A stretch of DNA of 64,000 nucleotides from Alphaproteobacteria bacterium (GCA_030425185.1 JAUIAU010000001.1:121402-185401); one strand, 5' to 3'; counted from the first letter of the stretch, positions 44,501 through 52,854 are shown. Numbers and translations: made by a program. Notes: generated from the sequence alone by a model not told the origin.

Positions 44501-44980
44501 GCCAGCACCGCCGCGCGCACGAAGGCGGTCGCCGTGGAGTAGTGGTTGGGTCCGATCACCTCGATCCAGTGCGCCAGCGTGTCGGCACCGGGCCGCCCGC
44601 CGGCGAAGGGGGGTCGTCAGCGCCTCGGGGGTCACCTCGTCGAGGAACTGCATCAGGCGGGCATGCTGGTCCATCAGCCCCTGCCGCGCGTCGATCCAGT
44701 CCTGACCGGCATAGCGCACCCCGAGGAACCCGTCGTGGCGGGCGGCATTCGCCCATTCCGCGCGCGGGTCCGACGCGCCGTCGAGCGCGCCCTCGTCGAT
44801 CCAGGTGAAGAACTGCGCGATCCGCCACGCCCGGTGCGCCACCACGTCCTTGATCGACAGCCCGGCGGGCAGACGGGTCTCGGCCTGGTCCTGCGGGATG
44901 CGGTCAAGGGTACGGTTCAGACGGGCATACTGACGGCGCGAGGCCCCGATCAGGCCGTCGCGGGTACGGGCGGGGCACAT
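44398..44980 (-). pseudogene. ClbS/DfsB four-helix-bundle gene with a 1-base frameshift
   Basis: Residues 1-~120 read cleanly from ATG 44980 (MCPARTRDGLIGASRRQYAR, SIKDVVAHRAWRIAQFFTWI); GGAGGG lies 7 bases upstream. After ALTTP the frame runs into nonsense at a run of six G (44608-44613). Removing one base restores the family ending (FAGGRPGADTLAHWIEVIGP, then NHYSTATAFVRA). The restored frame stops at 44398, overlapping the antisense ArsR 3' end. Related proteins (ClbS/DfsB) detoxify or bind small molecules. This is either a real pseudogene, phase variation at the homopolymer, or a sequence error. Confidence 0.7.
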
Positions 44981-45042
44981 GGCAAGTCCCTCCAATCGAG
45001 GGAGGGCCTACGCCATGCTGCAGCGCAGCACCTTGCGCCAGA

Positions 45043-45939
45043 TCAATGATTGCGCTCGCGGGACTGATTTTTCAGCAACAGCGCCAGCGCGACCCCGGTC
45101 AGCGCGACGCCGCCGAAGATCGCCGGGTCCGGCACGCCCTTGCCCAGCGCCAGTTGCCACAGCACGACCCAGCTCGGCACCAGGTAGGTGTAGGCCATCA
45201 CCTTGGCCGAGGGCAGGCGCTGCGTCGCGATCTGCAGCAGCACCACCGTCACCGCGGCCGCGAAGAAGGCGAGATAGACCAGCGTCCCCCACAGGACCGG
45301 CGGCAGCGCGGCCCAGTCGGTCGCCACCAGGTCGCGCCAGCCCAGCGCGCCCACCACCAGCGCCCCCGAGATCATCACGCCCAGCGCGAACTCGAAGGGC
45401 CGCTCGCCCCGGTTCAGCCGCCGCGCCAGCGGGGTGTAGAGCGCATGCGCCACGCAGCCCACGAAGTAGATCCCCTCGCCCCGCCCGATCTCGAAGGCCA
45501 GCAGGGCCGACAGGTCGGCCCGGAAGATCACCCACAGCGCGCCCGCCGCACCCACCGCCAGCGCCAGCGCCATGCGCGCGGTCATGCCCTGCCGCAGCAG
45601 CAGCCAGCCGAAGCCCGCCGCCATCAGCGGGGTCAGCGTGAACACCGCCGAGGTCGACACCGGCGGCGCCGTCTTCAGACCCTCGAACATCAGCACGAAG
45701 TAACTGGCGAAGACCGCCCCCAGCAGAAGGTAGCGCCACGGCGCGCGCAGGCTCTCGCGGCGCATCCCGCCGGTCAGGGCGATCGCGCCCGCCACGAAGC
45801 CTGCGGACAGCGCGAAGCGGGCCGCCGTCAGCGCCAGCGGTTCGACGAGGTTCGCAACCAGCGACCCGAGCGCGAACGAGCCCGCCACCAGCGCCGAGAA
45901 GAGGAGCATCGCCAGATGCCCCTTCGCCGTCTCGCTCAC
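45043..45939 (-). CDS. DMT-superfamily (EamA) transporter
   Basis: 298 residues, ten hydrophobic helices in two EamA repeats (HLAMLLFSALVAGSFALGSL, then ALYLAFFAAAVTVVLLQIATQ-like). Charged patches at the cytosolic side match drug/metabolite exporters such as RhaT or YdcZ relatives; substrate unknown. Starts 4 bases inside the stop of the LysR gene upstream, so they are co-transcribed. Confidence 0.88.
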   Translation of the reverse strand: MSETAKGHLAMLLFSALVAGSFALGSLVANLVEPLALTAARFALSAGFVAGAIALTGGMRRESLRAPWRYLLLGAVFASYFVLMFEGLKTAPPVSTSAVFTLTPLMAAGFGWLLLRQGMTARMALALAVGAAGALWVIFRADLSALLAFEIGRGEGIYFVGCVAHALYTPLARRLNRGERPFEFALGVMISGALVVGALGWRDLVATDWAALPPVLWGTLVYLAFFAAAVTVVLLQIATQRLPSAKVMAYTYLVPSWVVLWQLALGKGVPDPAIFGGVALTGVALALLLKNQSRERNH

Positions 45940-46823
45940 CCGCGCCCCCAGCCCCGCGCCGCGGACTTGAGGGCCGAGGTCACGCTCTGGACCTTCGCGG
46001 TGCGGTGCAGGTCGACATGCGTCACCAGCCAGATCGGCGAGGTCCAGTCCGGCAGCGGCGGGCAGAGCTGCACCAGGTCGGGATGGGCGTCGCCGCGCCA
46101 GACCGGCACGAACCCGGCCCCGATCCCGGCCTCGACCGCGTCATAGCCCGACCGCATGTCCGAGACCTTGTAGATCACCTGCGCCTCCGGCACGGCCTGC
46201 TTCAGCCAGACGAGGAACCGCGCGCGCGGGCTCTCGTCGACCGTGCCGACGAAGACATGCCCGTCGAGCGCCATCTCGGCCCCGATCTTGCCATGCGTCT
46301 TGACGTACGCGCGGGTGGCATAGAGCGACATCTCCTGGTCGAAGAGCTTCTGCACCACGTTGTCCGGGTCCTCCGGCGGCTGGCCCGCGCGGATCGCGAC
46401 ATGCGCCTCGCCGTATTCCAGCCGGAACAGCCGCGTGTCGGTCAGGAACTTGATCGAGACCTCCGGGTACTGCGCCCGCACCTTCGCCAGGACCGGCGCG
46501 ATCAGCGGCGAGAGCACCTCCAGCGAGGTCACGACAAGCTCGCCCGTGACCTTGGCGGAATGCCCGTGCAGGCGGCCCTCCAGCTGGTCGAACTGGTCCG
46601 CCGTCGCCTGCGCCACCTGCAACAGGTCCAGCCCGGCCTCGGTGGCGGTGTAGCCGCGCGCGTGGCGCTGGAACAGTTTGACCCCGAGGCGGCCCTCCAG
46701 CGCGTCGATGTGCCGGATCACGGTGGCGTGGTGGACGCCCAGCGCCTCGGCCGCGCCGCTGACCGTGCCGCGCCGGGCAACCTGGTAGGCGGTGCGGATC
46801 TCGTCCCATGTCTCGATGGGCAT
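45936..46823 (-). CDS. LysR family transcriptional regulator
   Basis: 295 residues. The N-terminal HTH is GTVSGAAEALGVHHATVIRHIDALEGRLGVKL-like: here RRGTVSGAAEALGVHHATVIR and LEGRLGVKLFQRHARGYTAT. The effector domain starts near residue 90. The gene is divergent from the AzoR-DoxX pair, 99 bases away, and upstream of a DMT exporter, so it probably controls both. A LysR-type half-symmetric site lies at 46881-46898. Confidence 0.92.
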   Translation of the reverse strand: MPIETWDEIRTAYQVARRGTVSGAAEALGVHHATVIRHIDALEGRLGVKLFQRHARGYTATEAGLDLLQVAQATADQFDQLEGRLHGHSAKVTGELVVTSLEVLSPLIAPVLAKVRAQYPEVSIKFLTDTRLFRLEYGEAHVAIRAGQPPEDPDNVVQKLFDQEMSLYATRAYVKTHGKIGAEMALDGHVFVGTVDESPRARFLVWLKQAVPEAQVIYKVSDMRSGYDAVEAGIGAGFVPVWRGDAHPDLVQLCPPLPDWTSPIWLVTHVDLHRTAKVQSVTSALKSAARGWGRG

Positions 46824-46880
46824 CTGTGCGACTCCTCACATAGATACGTGCATTTGTCGCCATTCTGTTCGCGCCTGCAA

Positions 46881-46898
46881 TACCCGATCTTCCGGATA
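46881..46898. promoter_or_regulatory. Candidate LysR-binding site between divergent LysR and AzoR genes
   Basis: TACCCG (46881-46886) and CGGATA (46893-46898) form an inverted repeat with one mismatch (a G-T pair) and a 6-base centre in the divergent region. The arms begin and end with T and A, as in LysR sites. Weak evidence. Confidence 0.35.
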
Positions 46899-46922
46899 CA
46901 CCAATTCCGAAAGGTTCCCCCG

Positions 46923-47480
46923 ATGTCCCGCACCCTGCTCCGCCTCGACACCTCCGCCCGCCACGACGGCTCGGTCTCGCGCGCGCTGGCCGACCGCGCC
47001 GTGGCTGCCCTGACCGCGCCCGGCGACCGGATCGTCACCCGCGATCTGGCCCTCGGCCTGCCGCACCTGACCGCCTCCGACCTCGCCGCCCGCGGCGCCG
47101 GGGGCGCCAGCGCCGCCGACCCGCTGCTCGACGAACTGAAGGCCGCCGACACGCTGGTGATCTCGCTGCCGATCTACAATTTCGGTGTCCCCGTGCCGCT
47201 GAAGGCCTGGGTCGACCACGTCGCCCGCGCCGGGATCACCTTCCGCTATACCGAGGCCGGGCCGCAGGGCCTGCTCACCGGCAAGCGCGCCGTGCTCGTC
47301 GTCGCCTCCGGCGGCACGCGGGTCGGCAGCCCGATCGACTTCGCCACGCCCTGGCTGCGCCACGTGCTTGGCTTCATGGGCATCACCGACATCACCGTGA
47401 TCGCGGCCGATGCCCTTATGACCGCGCCCGAGGCCGCACAGGCGCAGGCCGACGCCCAGATCGCGGCGCTGGCCGCCTGA
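46923..47480 (+). CDS. FMN-dependent NADH-azoreductase / NAD(P)H dehydrogenase (AzoR-like)
   Basis: 185 residues of the flavodoxin-like quinone reductase family. FMN site appears as RLDTSARHDGSVSRALADR at the N-terminus; SLPIYNFGVPVPLKAWVDHV is the conserved phosphate and isoalloxazine-binding motif, and AVLVVASGGTRVG follows. Reduces quinones or azo compounds. Followed by DoxX after 24 bases; the pair is divergent from a LysR regulator. Confidence 0.92.
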   Translation: MSRTLLRLDTSARHDGSVSRALADRAVAALTAPGDRIVTRDLALGLPHLTASDLAARGAGGASAADPLLDELKAADTLVISLPIYNFGVPVPLKAWVDHVARAGITFRYTEAGPQGLLTGKRAVLVVASGGTRVGSPIDFATPWLRHVLGFMGITDITVIAADALMTAPEAAQAQADAQIAALAA

Positions 47481-47504
47481 CCGCCTCAACACAGGAGACC
47501 TCCC

Positions 47505-47864
47505 ATGACCAAGTTCCAGACCTACGGCCTCTGGGCCCTCAAGGGCCTCGCCGGGGCCGCTTTCCTCGCCGCCGGGCTGGCCAAGCTCGCGGGGGCCGCG
47601 ATGATGGTCGCCACCTTCGACGCGATCGGCGCCGGCCAGTGGTTCCGCTACCTGACCGGCGCGATCGAGGTCGCGGGCGCGGTGCTGCTCTTCGTGCCCG
47701 GCCTGCAGGCCCTCGGCGCGGCGGCGCTGGCCGCCACGATGGTCGGCGCGATCCTCGCCCATCTCCTCGTGCTCGGCCCCTCGGCGCTGCCGGCCGCCGT
47801 CCTGCTCGCGGTCACCGCGACCATCCTCTGGGCGCACCGCGCGCAGCTGCCCGGCCGGGGCTGA
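47505..47864 (+). CDS. DoxX family membrane protein
   Basis: 119 residues with four membrane helices (LWALKGLAGAAFLAAGLAKL, GAIEVAGAVLLFVPGLQALG, AATMVGAILAHLLVLGPSAL), the DoxX arrangement. AAGLAKLAG is the conserved start of the first repeat. Often next to quinone reductases, as here; a role in thiol or redox detoxification is inferred. Confidence 0.88.
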   Translation: MTKFQTYGLWALKGLAGAAFLAAGLAKLAGAAMMVATFDAIGAGQWFRYLTGAIEVAGAVLLFVPGLQALGAAALAATMVGAILAHLLVLGPSALPAAVLLAVTATILWAHRAQLPGRG

Positions 47865-47874
47865 GCGCGCCTCT

Positions 47875-47935
47875 CCCCTTCTTCTTGGCCGAAATACTCC
47901 CGCCGGAGGCCCGGTCCGCCCGACAGGCGGACCGG
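47875..47935. repeat. REP-like intergenic repeat, copy B, with 10-bp hairpin
   Basis: CTTCTTGGC, two bases, AAATACTCC (core 47875-47900) as in copy A at 3413. It is followed by CCGGTCCGCC-cgaca-GGCGGACCGG (47911-47935), a perfect 10-bp stem that may act as a transcript end after DoxX, although it lacks a T-run. Confidence 0.55.
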
Positions 47936-47967
47936 CGTTCCGTCCCCTCCGTCCCCGCGCCGCCCGC

Positions 47968-47996
47968 TTGACAGGCGCGCCCCGCGCGCGTATGCG
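47968..47996 (+). promoter_or_regulatory. Sigma-70-type promoter upstream of ffh
   Basis: TTGACA (47968-47973), a perfect -35, is separated by 17 bases from TATGCG (47991-47996), a moderate -10. It lies ~160 bases before ffh and follows the DoxX hairpin, a good position for the ffh-GNAT transcript. A long leader is implied. Confidence 0.5.
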
Positions 47997-48157
47997 CCGC
48001 CCACTACCCCCGGAAGCTCCGCCTTCCGGTCCCTTGGGCTTGGCCCGGGATCGCCCTCCGTCAGCGCGTTGCGCCCACGGGGGCCGCTCGGCATTGCCCT
48101 TGGGCCCAGCGCGCCCGGTCCCCATCTGGAGACCGAGGACAATCGAGGAGACGACGC

Positions 48158-49651
48158 ATGTTCGAAAGCCTTTCAGACCGCCTCTCCGGCGTGTTCGACC
48201 GGCTCACGAAACAGGGCGCGCTGTCCGAGGCCGATGTCTCGACGGCGCTGCGCGAGGTGCGCGTCGCTCTGCTCGAGGCCGACGTCTCGCTCCCGGTCGC
48301 GCGCGACTTCATCAAGGCGGTGCAGAAGAAGGCCGAGGGCCAGGCCGTCACCAAGTCGGTGACGCCGGGCCAGCAGGTCGTGAAGATCGTCCATGACGAG
48401 CTGATCGCGACCCTGCGCGGCGACGGCGATCCGGGCGCGCTGAAGATCGACAACCCGCCCGCGCCGATCCTGATGGTCGGCCTGCAGGGCTCGGGCAAGA
48501 CCACCACCACCGCCAAGCTCGCGCGCCGCCTGAAGGACCGCGAGGGCAAGCGGGTGCTGATGGCCTCGCTCGACGTGAACCGCCCGGCGGCGATGGAGCA
48601 GCTCGCCATCCTCGGCGCGCAGATCGGCGTCGACACGCTGCCGATCGTCAAGGGCGAGGCCCCGCCCCAGATCGCGAAGCGCGCCAGGACGCAGGCCGCG
48701 CTCGGCGGCTATGACGTCTACCTGCTCGACACCGCCGGCCGTCTGCACATCGACGAGGTGCTGATGGACGAGGTGCAGGCGGTGCGCGACATCGCCCAGC
48801 CCCGCGAGACGCTGCTGGTCGTCGACGGCCTGACCGGCCAGGACGCGGTCAACGTCGCCGCCGAGTTCGACCGCAAGGTCGGCATCACCGGCGTGGTGCT
48901 GACCCGGATGGACGGCGACGGCCGCGGCGGCGCGGCGCTGTCGATGCGCGCGGTGACCGGCAAGCCGATCCGCTTCGTCGGCCTCGGCGAGAAGATGGAC
49001 GCCCTCGAGACCTTCGAGCCGGACCGCATCGCGGGCCGCATCCTCGGGATGGGCGACATCGTGGCCCTCGTCGAGAAGGCGCAGGAGACGCTCGAGATCG
49101 AGCAGGCCGAGCGCATGATGAAGCGCATGGCCAAGGGCCAGTTCAACATGAACGACCTGCGCAACCAGCTCGAGCAGATGCTCAAGATGGGCGGCGTCGA
49201 GGGGCTGATGGGGATGATGCCCGGCATGGCCAAGTTCAAGGGCCAGATGGACAGCGCCGGCTTCGACGACAAGGAGCTGCGCCGCCAGATCGCGCTGATC
49301 CAGTCGATGACCAAGAAGGAACGCGCCAACCCCGACATCCTCGCCGCCAGCCGCAAGAAGCGCATCGCGGCCGGTGCGGGCATGGAGGTCAGCGACCTGA
49401 ACAAGCTGCTGAAGATGCAGCGCCAGATGTCCGACATGATGAAGAAGATGGGCAAGAAGGGCATGCTCAAGGGCGGCCTGCAGGCCCTGATGGGCAAGTC
49501 CGGCATGCCGCAGGACATGGCCGCCGGCATGGACCCCAAGGCGCTGGAAGCCGCCGCGCGCCAGATGGGCGGGCGGGCACCGGGCGGTCTGCCCGGCCTC
49601 GGCGGCATGGGCCTGCCGCCCGGTCTCTCCGGCTTCGGGAAGAAGAAATGA
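48158..49651 (+). CDS. ffh: Signal recognition particle protein Ffh
   Basis: 497 residues. N-terminal four-helix domain, then SRP GTPase: GLQGSGKTTTTAKLARRL (P-loop), DVNRPAAMEQ, LDTAGRLHID and TRMDGDGRGGAALSM. The C-terminal M domain is methionine-rich (GLMGMMPGMAKF, MQRQMSDMMKKMG, LQALMGKSGMPQ), binding signal peptides and SRP RNA. The C-terminal Gly/Pro tail ends GLPPGLSGFGKKK. The first GNAT gene overlaps its stop (ATGA), so the downstream acetyltransferases are coupled to it. Confidence 0.97.
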   Translation: MFESLSDRLSGVFDRLTKQGALSEADVSTALREVRVALLEADVSLPVARDFIKAVQKKAEGQAVTKSVTPGQQVVKIVHDELIATLRGDGDPGALKIDNPPAPILMVGLQGSGKTTTTAKLARRLKDREGKRVLMASLDVNRPAAMEQLAILGAQIGVDTLPIVKGEAPPQIAKRARTQAALGGYDVYLLDTAGRLHIDEVLMDEVQAVRDIAQPRETLLVVDGLTGQDAVNVAAEFDRKVGITGVVLTRMDGDGRGGAALSMRAVTGKPIRFVGLGEKMDALETFEPDRIAGRILGMGDIVALVEKAQETLEIEQAERMMKRMAKGQFNMNDLRNQLEQMLKMGGVEGLMGMMPGMAKFKGQMDSAGFDDKELRRQIALIQSMTKKERANPDILAASRKKRIAAGAGMEVSDLNKLLKMQRQMSDMMKKMGKKGMLKGGLQALMGKSGMPQDMAAGMDPKALEAAARQMGGRAPGGLPGLGGMGLPPGLSGFGKKK

Positions 49652-50121
49652 GATATCCCGTCCTCGAAACCCCGCACCTGTTCCTGCGCAAGCCGACCCT
49701 CGGCGACCTGCTGGCGGCCGAAGGCGCGTTGCCGCGCTGGGCCGCGACCGCCGGTCTGCTGCACCACTGGGACGCGCAGGGCTACGGCCCCTTCGCCGTG
49801 CTCTGCAAGCGGACCGACCGGGTGCTGGGCCTCGCCGGGCCGTGGAGCCCCGAGGGCTGGCCCGAGCCGGAACTGGTCTGGCACCTGTGGACCGATGCCG
49901 ACACCCGCACCACCGAGGCGGCCGTCGCGGCGCGCGGTTTCGTCCAGACCGGGCTCGGCTGGGTGACCTGCGTCAGCTACCTCGGCTTCTCGGACCGTGC
50001 GGGCATCGCGACCGCCGCGGCGCTGGGGGCGACCCGCGACCGCTTCGCCGACACGCCCGCCGGGCGCGACTGCCTCGTCTATCGACACCTCGACACCGGC
50101 GTCCTGCGCCGCGCCGCCTGA
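49648..50121 (+). CDS. GNAT-related protein 1, degenerate acetyl-CoA loop
   Basis: 157 residues starting MRYPVLETPHLFLRKPTLGD, the usual GNAT opening (ETPxLxLRxPTxxD). The centre contains LAGPWSPEGWPEPELVWHLW, close to the RimJ/RimL-type start of motif A, but the following acetyl-CoA loop lacks the R/Q-x-x-G-x-G/A pattern (TDADTRTTEAAVAARGF). It is probably a degenerate or non-catalytic GNAT. The start overlaps the ffh stop, and the next GNAT begins 8 bases after it. Confidence 0.8.
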   Translation: MRYPVLETPHLFLRKPTLGDLLAAEGALPRWAATAGLLHHWDAQGYGPFAVLCKRTDRVLGLAGPWSPEGWPEPELVWHLWTDADTRTTEAAVAARGFVQTGLGWVTCVSYLGFSDRAGIATAAALGATRDRFADTPAGRDCLVYRHLDTGVLRRAA

Positions 50122-50128
50122 TCCGACC

Positions 50129-50647
50129 ATGACCCTCGCCCCGACCCTGACAACCGCGCGCCTGACGCTGCGCCCGATGCGCCCGGAGGACTTCGGTCCC
50201 TACGCGGCGCTGATGGCCGGCCCGCGCGCGGCGGGCATGGGCGGTCCGTTCGACACGCGCGCGGCCTGGGGCCTGTTCTGCCACGACGCGGCAGGCTGGG
50301 CGCTGCACGGACTGGGCGCGCTGATGATCGACGTGACCGCGACCGGGGTCACGGTCGGCCAGGTCGGGCTGAACGCCGGGCCGCTCTTCCCCGAGCCGGA
50401 ACTGGGCTGGATGCTCTACGACGGGCACGAAGGGCACGGCTATGCGACCGAGGCCGCCGCCGCGCTGCGCGACTGGGCCTTTGCCCGGGCCGGGCTCGCG
50501 ACGCTCGTCAGCTACACCGATCCCGGCAACGCCGCCTCGCAGGCCGTCGCGCGCCGTCTCGGGGCCATCGCCGACCCCGACGCCCCCCGGCAGGACCCCG
50601 GCGATGTCGTCTTCCGGCACCCCAGCCCGGCGGAGGTCGCCGCATGA
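50129..50647 (+). CDS. GNAT family N-acetyltransferase 2 (RimJ/RimL-type)
   Basis: 172 residues. Starts MTLAPTLTTARLTLRPMRPE. Catalytic loop present in GWMLYDGHEGHGYATEAAAAL, with the EGHGYA acetyl-CoA motif, then LVSYTDPGNAASQAVARRLG. The family acetylates the N-terminus of ribosomal proteins or small amines. It overlaps the next GNAT by 4 bases (ATGA). Confidence 0.88.
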   Translation: MTLAPTLTTARLTLRPMRPEDFGPYAALMAGPRAAGMGGPFDTRAAWGLFCHDAAGWALHGLGALMIDVTATGVTVGQVGLNAGPLFPEPELGWMLYDGHEGHGYATEAAAALRDWAFARAGLATLVSYTDPGNAASQAVARRLGAIADPDAPRQDPGDVVFRHPSPAEVAA

Positions 50648-51252
50648 GCGCGCCCGCCCTCCACCCATGGGAAGTCCCGCCCGAGGGGCCCGCCGCCGAG
50701 GCCGTCGCCGCGCTGGCCGCGCACCTGCCGGTGCTGGAGACCCCGCGCCTGACGCTGCGCGCGCCGGGCCTGGCCGACTTCGACGCCTATGCCGCGATCC
50801 TCTGCGGGCCGGACACTGCACACCTTGGCGGACCCTTCGACCGCGAGGCCGCCTGGGGCGATTTCTGCACCTATGTCGCCGGGTGGCTGCTGCGCGGTTC
50901 GGGCCTCTGGACCGTGACCTTGCGCGACACCGGCGCGGTGCTGGGCTTCGTGCTGGTCGGCATGGAATACGGCGATGCCGAACCGGAGCTGGGCTATCTC
51001 TTCACCGAGGCGGCGCAAGGCAACGGCTACGCCACCGAGGCCGCCGCAGCCGCGCGCGACCACGCGCTCGACGCGCTGGCGCTGCCGTCGCTCGTCTCCT
51101 ACGTCGCGCCGCAGCATGACCGGTCCGCCGCCGTCGCCCGTCGCCTCGGGGCCTGCCGCGATGCCGCGGCGGAACGGGGCTTCGCGGACGATCCGGTGCA
51201 GGTCTGGCGCTATGCCGTGACCGGGTCCGGCGGGGCGGAGGCCTACGCATGA
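50644..51252 (+). CDS. GNAT family N-acetyltransferase 3
   Basis: 202 residues. The first ~28 residues ([20 protein letters not shown]) are an extension absent in the other copies; then VLETPRLTLRAPGLADFDAY. The acetyl-CoA motif is ELGYLFTEAAQGNGYATEAA, with QGNGYA intact, and VSYVAPQHDRSAAVARRLG follows. Overlaps GNAT 2 and GNAT 4 by 4 bases each. The acceptor is unknown. Confidence 0.87.
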   Translation: MSAPALHPWEVPPEGPAAEAVAALAAHLPVLETPRLTLRAPGLADFDAYAAILCGPDTAHLGGPFDREAAWGDFCTYVAGWLLRGSGLWTVTLRDTGAVLGFVLVGMEYGDAEPELGYLFTEAAQGNGYATEAAAAARDHALDALALPSLVSYVAPQHDRSAAVARRLGACRDAAAERGFADDPVQVWRYAVTGSGGAEAYA

Positions 51253-51785
51253 CCTTCCAGACCCCCGTCACCGCGATTCCCGAGTTCGAGGCCGGACGGC
51301 TGCGCTACCGCGCGCCCCGGATGGACGATTTCGAGGCCTACCACGCCTTCTGCGCCTCCGAGCGCTCGCGGGGCGTCGGCGGCCCCTACCCGCATCGGGC
51401 GCAGGCGTTCGAGCGGCTGGCGGGCCTGATCGGGCACTGGGCGCTGCGCGGCTATGGCCGCTGGATGGTCGCGGACCGCGAGACCGACACAGCCCTCGGC
51501 GTGGTCGGCATCCTCTACCCCGAGGACTGGCCCGAACCCGAGATCGCGTGGTCCGTCTTCGCCGAGGCCGAGGGGCGCGGCATCGCCTACGAGGCGGCGC
51601 AGGTCGCCCGGCGCTACGCCTACGAGACGCTGGGCTGGTCCACGATCATCTCCTGCGTGAAGCCGGAAAACACCCGGTCGGCGGCGCTGGCCCGCCGTCT
51701 CGGCGCGCGGCCGGACGGGCACCACGATCACCCGATGATCGGGCGGCTGCACATCTGGCGCCACCCGGGACCGGAGGCGCTCTGA
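51249..51785 (+). CDS. GNAT family N-acetyltransferase 4
   Basis: 178 residues. MTFQTPVTAIPEFEAGRLRY, YPEDWPEPEIAWSVFAEAEG with EGRGIA as the acetyl-CoA loop, then STIISCVKPENTRSAALARR. Belongs to the same subgroup as copies 3 and 5 (WPEPEIAW versus WPEREIAW in copy 5). Starts 4 bases inside the copy 3 stop, ends one base before the ATG of copy 5. Confidence 0.87.
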   Translation: MTFQTPVTAIPEFEAGRLRYRAPRMDDFEAYHAFCASERSRGVGGPYPHRAQAFERLAGLIGHWALRGYGRWMVADRETDTALGVVGILYPEDWPEPEIAWSVFAEAEGRGIAYEAAQVARRYAYETLGWSTIISCVKPENTRSAALARRLGARPDGHHDHPMIGRLHIWRHPGPEAL

Positions 51786-51786
51786 G

Positions 51787-52392
51787 ATGGGACACCGCGA
51801 CATTCCCCTGCTGGAGACCAAGCGGCTGATCCTGCGCGGCCCGACCGCCGAGGATTACCCGGACTTCAAGGCGACCTTCGCGTCCTACCGGTCGCGCTTC
51901 ATGGGCGGACCGCTGACGCCCTACGAGACGTGGATGCTGTTCGCCGCCGAGATCGGCCACTGGGAAATCCGCGGCTTCGGCATGTGGATGATCCACCTGA
52001 AGGAAACCGACGAGCCGGTCGGGATGGCCGGCGGCTGGCAGCCCAGCCAATGGCCCGAGCGCGAGATCGCGTGGATCATCTTTCCGGGCAAGGGCGGCAA
52101 GGGCTACGCGCTGGAGGCGGTCGATTGTTGCCGGCGCTATCTCTACTCCGTCAAGGGCTGGGAAGGGGCGGTCAGCTACCTCGACCCCAAGGACCTCGAC
52201 AGCGTGCGGCTGGCCGAGCGCCTCGGCTGCACCCGGGACGACGCGGCGCGCACGATCGACAACAACGACAGCGCCTATCGCCACCCCGGTCCCGCGGCGC
52301 TGGCCAACAGCCAGCTGTCCGATGGCATCGCGCTGGAGATCGCGCATTACCGCGACCCGCTGTTCCGACCGGAGGGCTGGGCCATTGACTGA
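51787..52392 (+). CDS. GNAT family N-acetyltransferase 5
   Basis: 201 residues. MGHRDIPLLETKRLILRGPT, EIGHWEIRGFGMWMIHLKET, PSQWPEREIAWIIFPGKGGK, with GGKGYALEAV as the acetyl-CoA loop, and ends NSQLSDGIALEIAHYRDPLF. It has a C-terminal extension of ~30 residues. The whole set is coupled to ffh and stands before the chorismate mutase/ribosome operon. Confidence 0.87.
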   Translation: MGHRDIPLLETKRLILRGPTAEDYPDFKATFASYRSRFMGGPLTPYETWMLFAAEIGHWEIRGFGMWMIHLKETDEPVGMAGGWQPSQWPEREIAWIIFPGKGGKGYALEAVDCCRRYLYSVKGWEGAVSYLDPKDLDSVRLAERLGCTRDDAARTIDNNDSAYRHPGPAALANSQLSDGIALEIAHYRDPLFRPEGWAID

Positions 52393-52429
52393 TCCCCGCC
52401 GCCCTGCCCCGCGCGCAGTCGGTGTCCGC

Positions 52430-52473
52430 ACCGACGCGACACCGACGCAATACCGACGTGATACCGACGTGGC
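52430..52473 (+). repeat. Four tandem 11-bp repeats before chorismate mutase
   Basis: ACCGACGCGAC (52430), ACCGACGCAAT (52441), ACCGACGTGAT (52452) and ACCGACGTGGC (52463) follow one another without a gap at an exact 11-base period, one turn of the helix. The array ends 24 bases before the chorismate mutase start. Such phased direct repeats suit an OmpR/PhoB-like regulator, but a small satellite is possible. Confidence 0.6.
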
Positions 52474-52497
52474 GTGCGCCGCGTTCAGGAGGTCTTA

Positions 52498-52794
52498 ATG
52501 TCTGACGTGATCACCCGCGCCGCCACCGTGCTGAGGGAACACCGCGAGAGCATCGACCGGCTCGACGCGATCCTCGTCTACACGCTGGGCGAGCGGTTCA
52601 AGCACACCCAGGCGGTCGGCCGGCTCAAGGCCGAGCACGACCTGCCGCCCTCCGATCCCGCCCGCGAGGCGGCCCAGATCGCCCGGCTCGAACAGTTGGC
52701 AAAGGATGCCGACCTCGACCCGGAATTCGCGAAATCCTTCCTGAACTTCATCATCCAGGAAGTGATCCAACACCACCGGAAACACCAGTCTTGA
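52498..52794 (+). CDS. Chorismate mutase (AroQ-type)
   Basis: 98-residue all-helical AroQ chorismate mutase, converting chorismate to prephenate for Phe/Tyr synthesis. Conserved Arg and Lys residues lie in LREHRESIDRLDAILVYTLG and VGRLKAEHDLPPSDPAREA. AGGAGG precedes the ATG at a good distance. Gene order chorismate mutase-rpsP-rimM-trmD is usual in Rhodobacterales. Confidence 0.93.
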   Translation: MSDVITRAATVLREHRESIDRLDAILVYTLGERFKHTQAVGRLKAEHDLPPSDPAREAAQIARLEQLAKDADLDPEFAKSFLNFIIQEVIQHHRKHQS

Positions 52795-52854
52795 CAAGGA
52801 TGTAGGGGCGGCGAGGCAGCCTCCCCGACGACGCCATAAGAAGGAGAAGAACTC

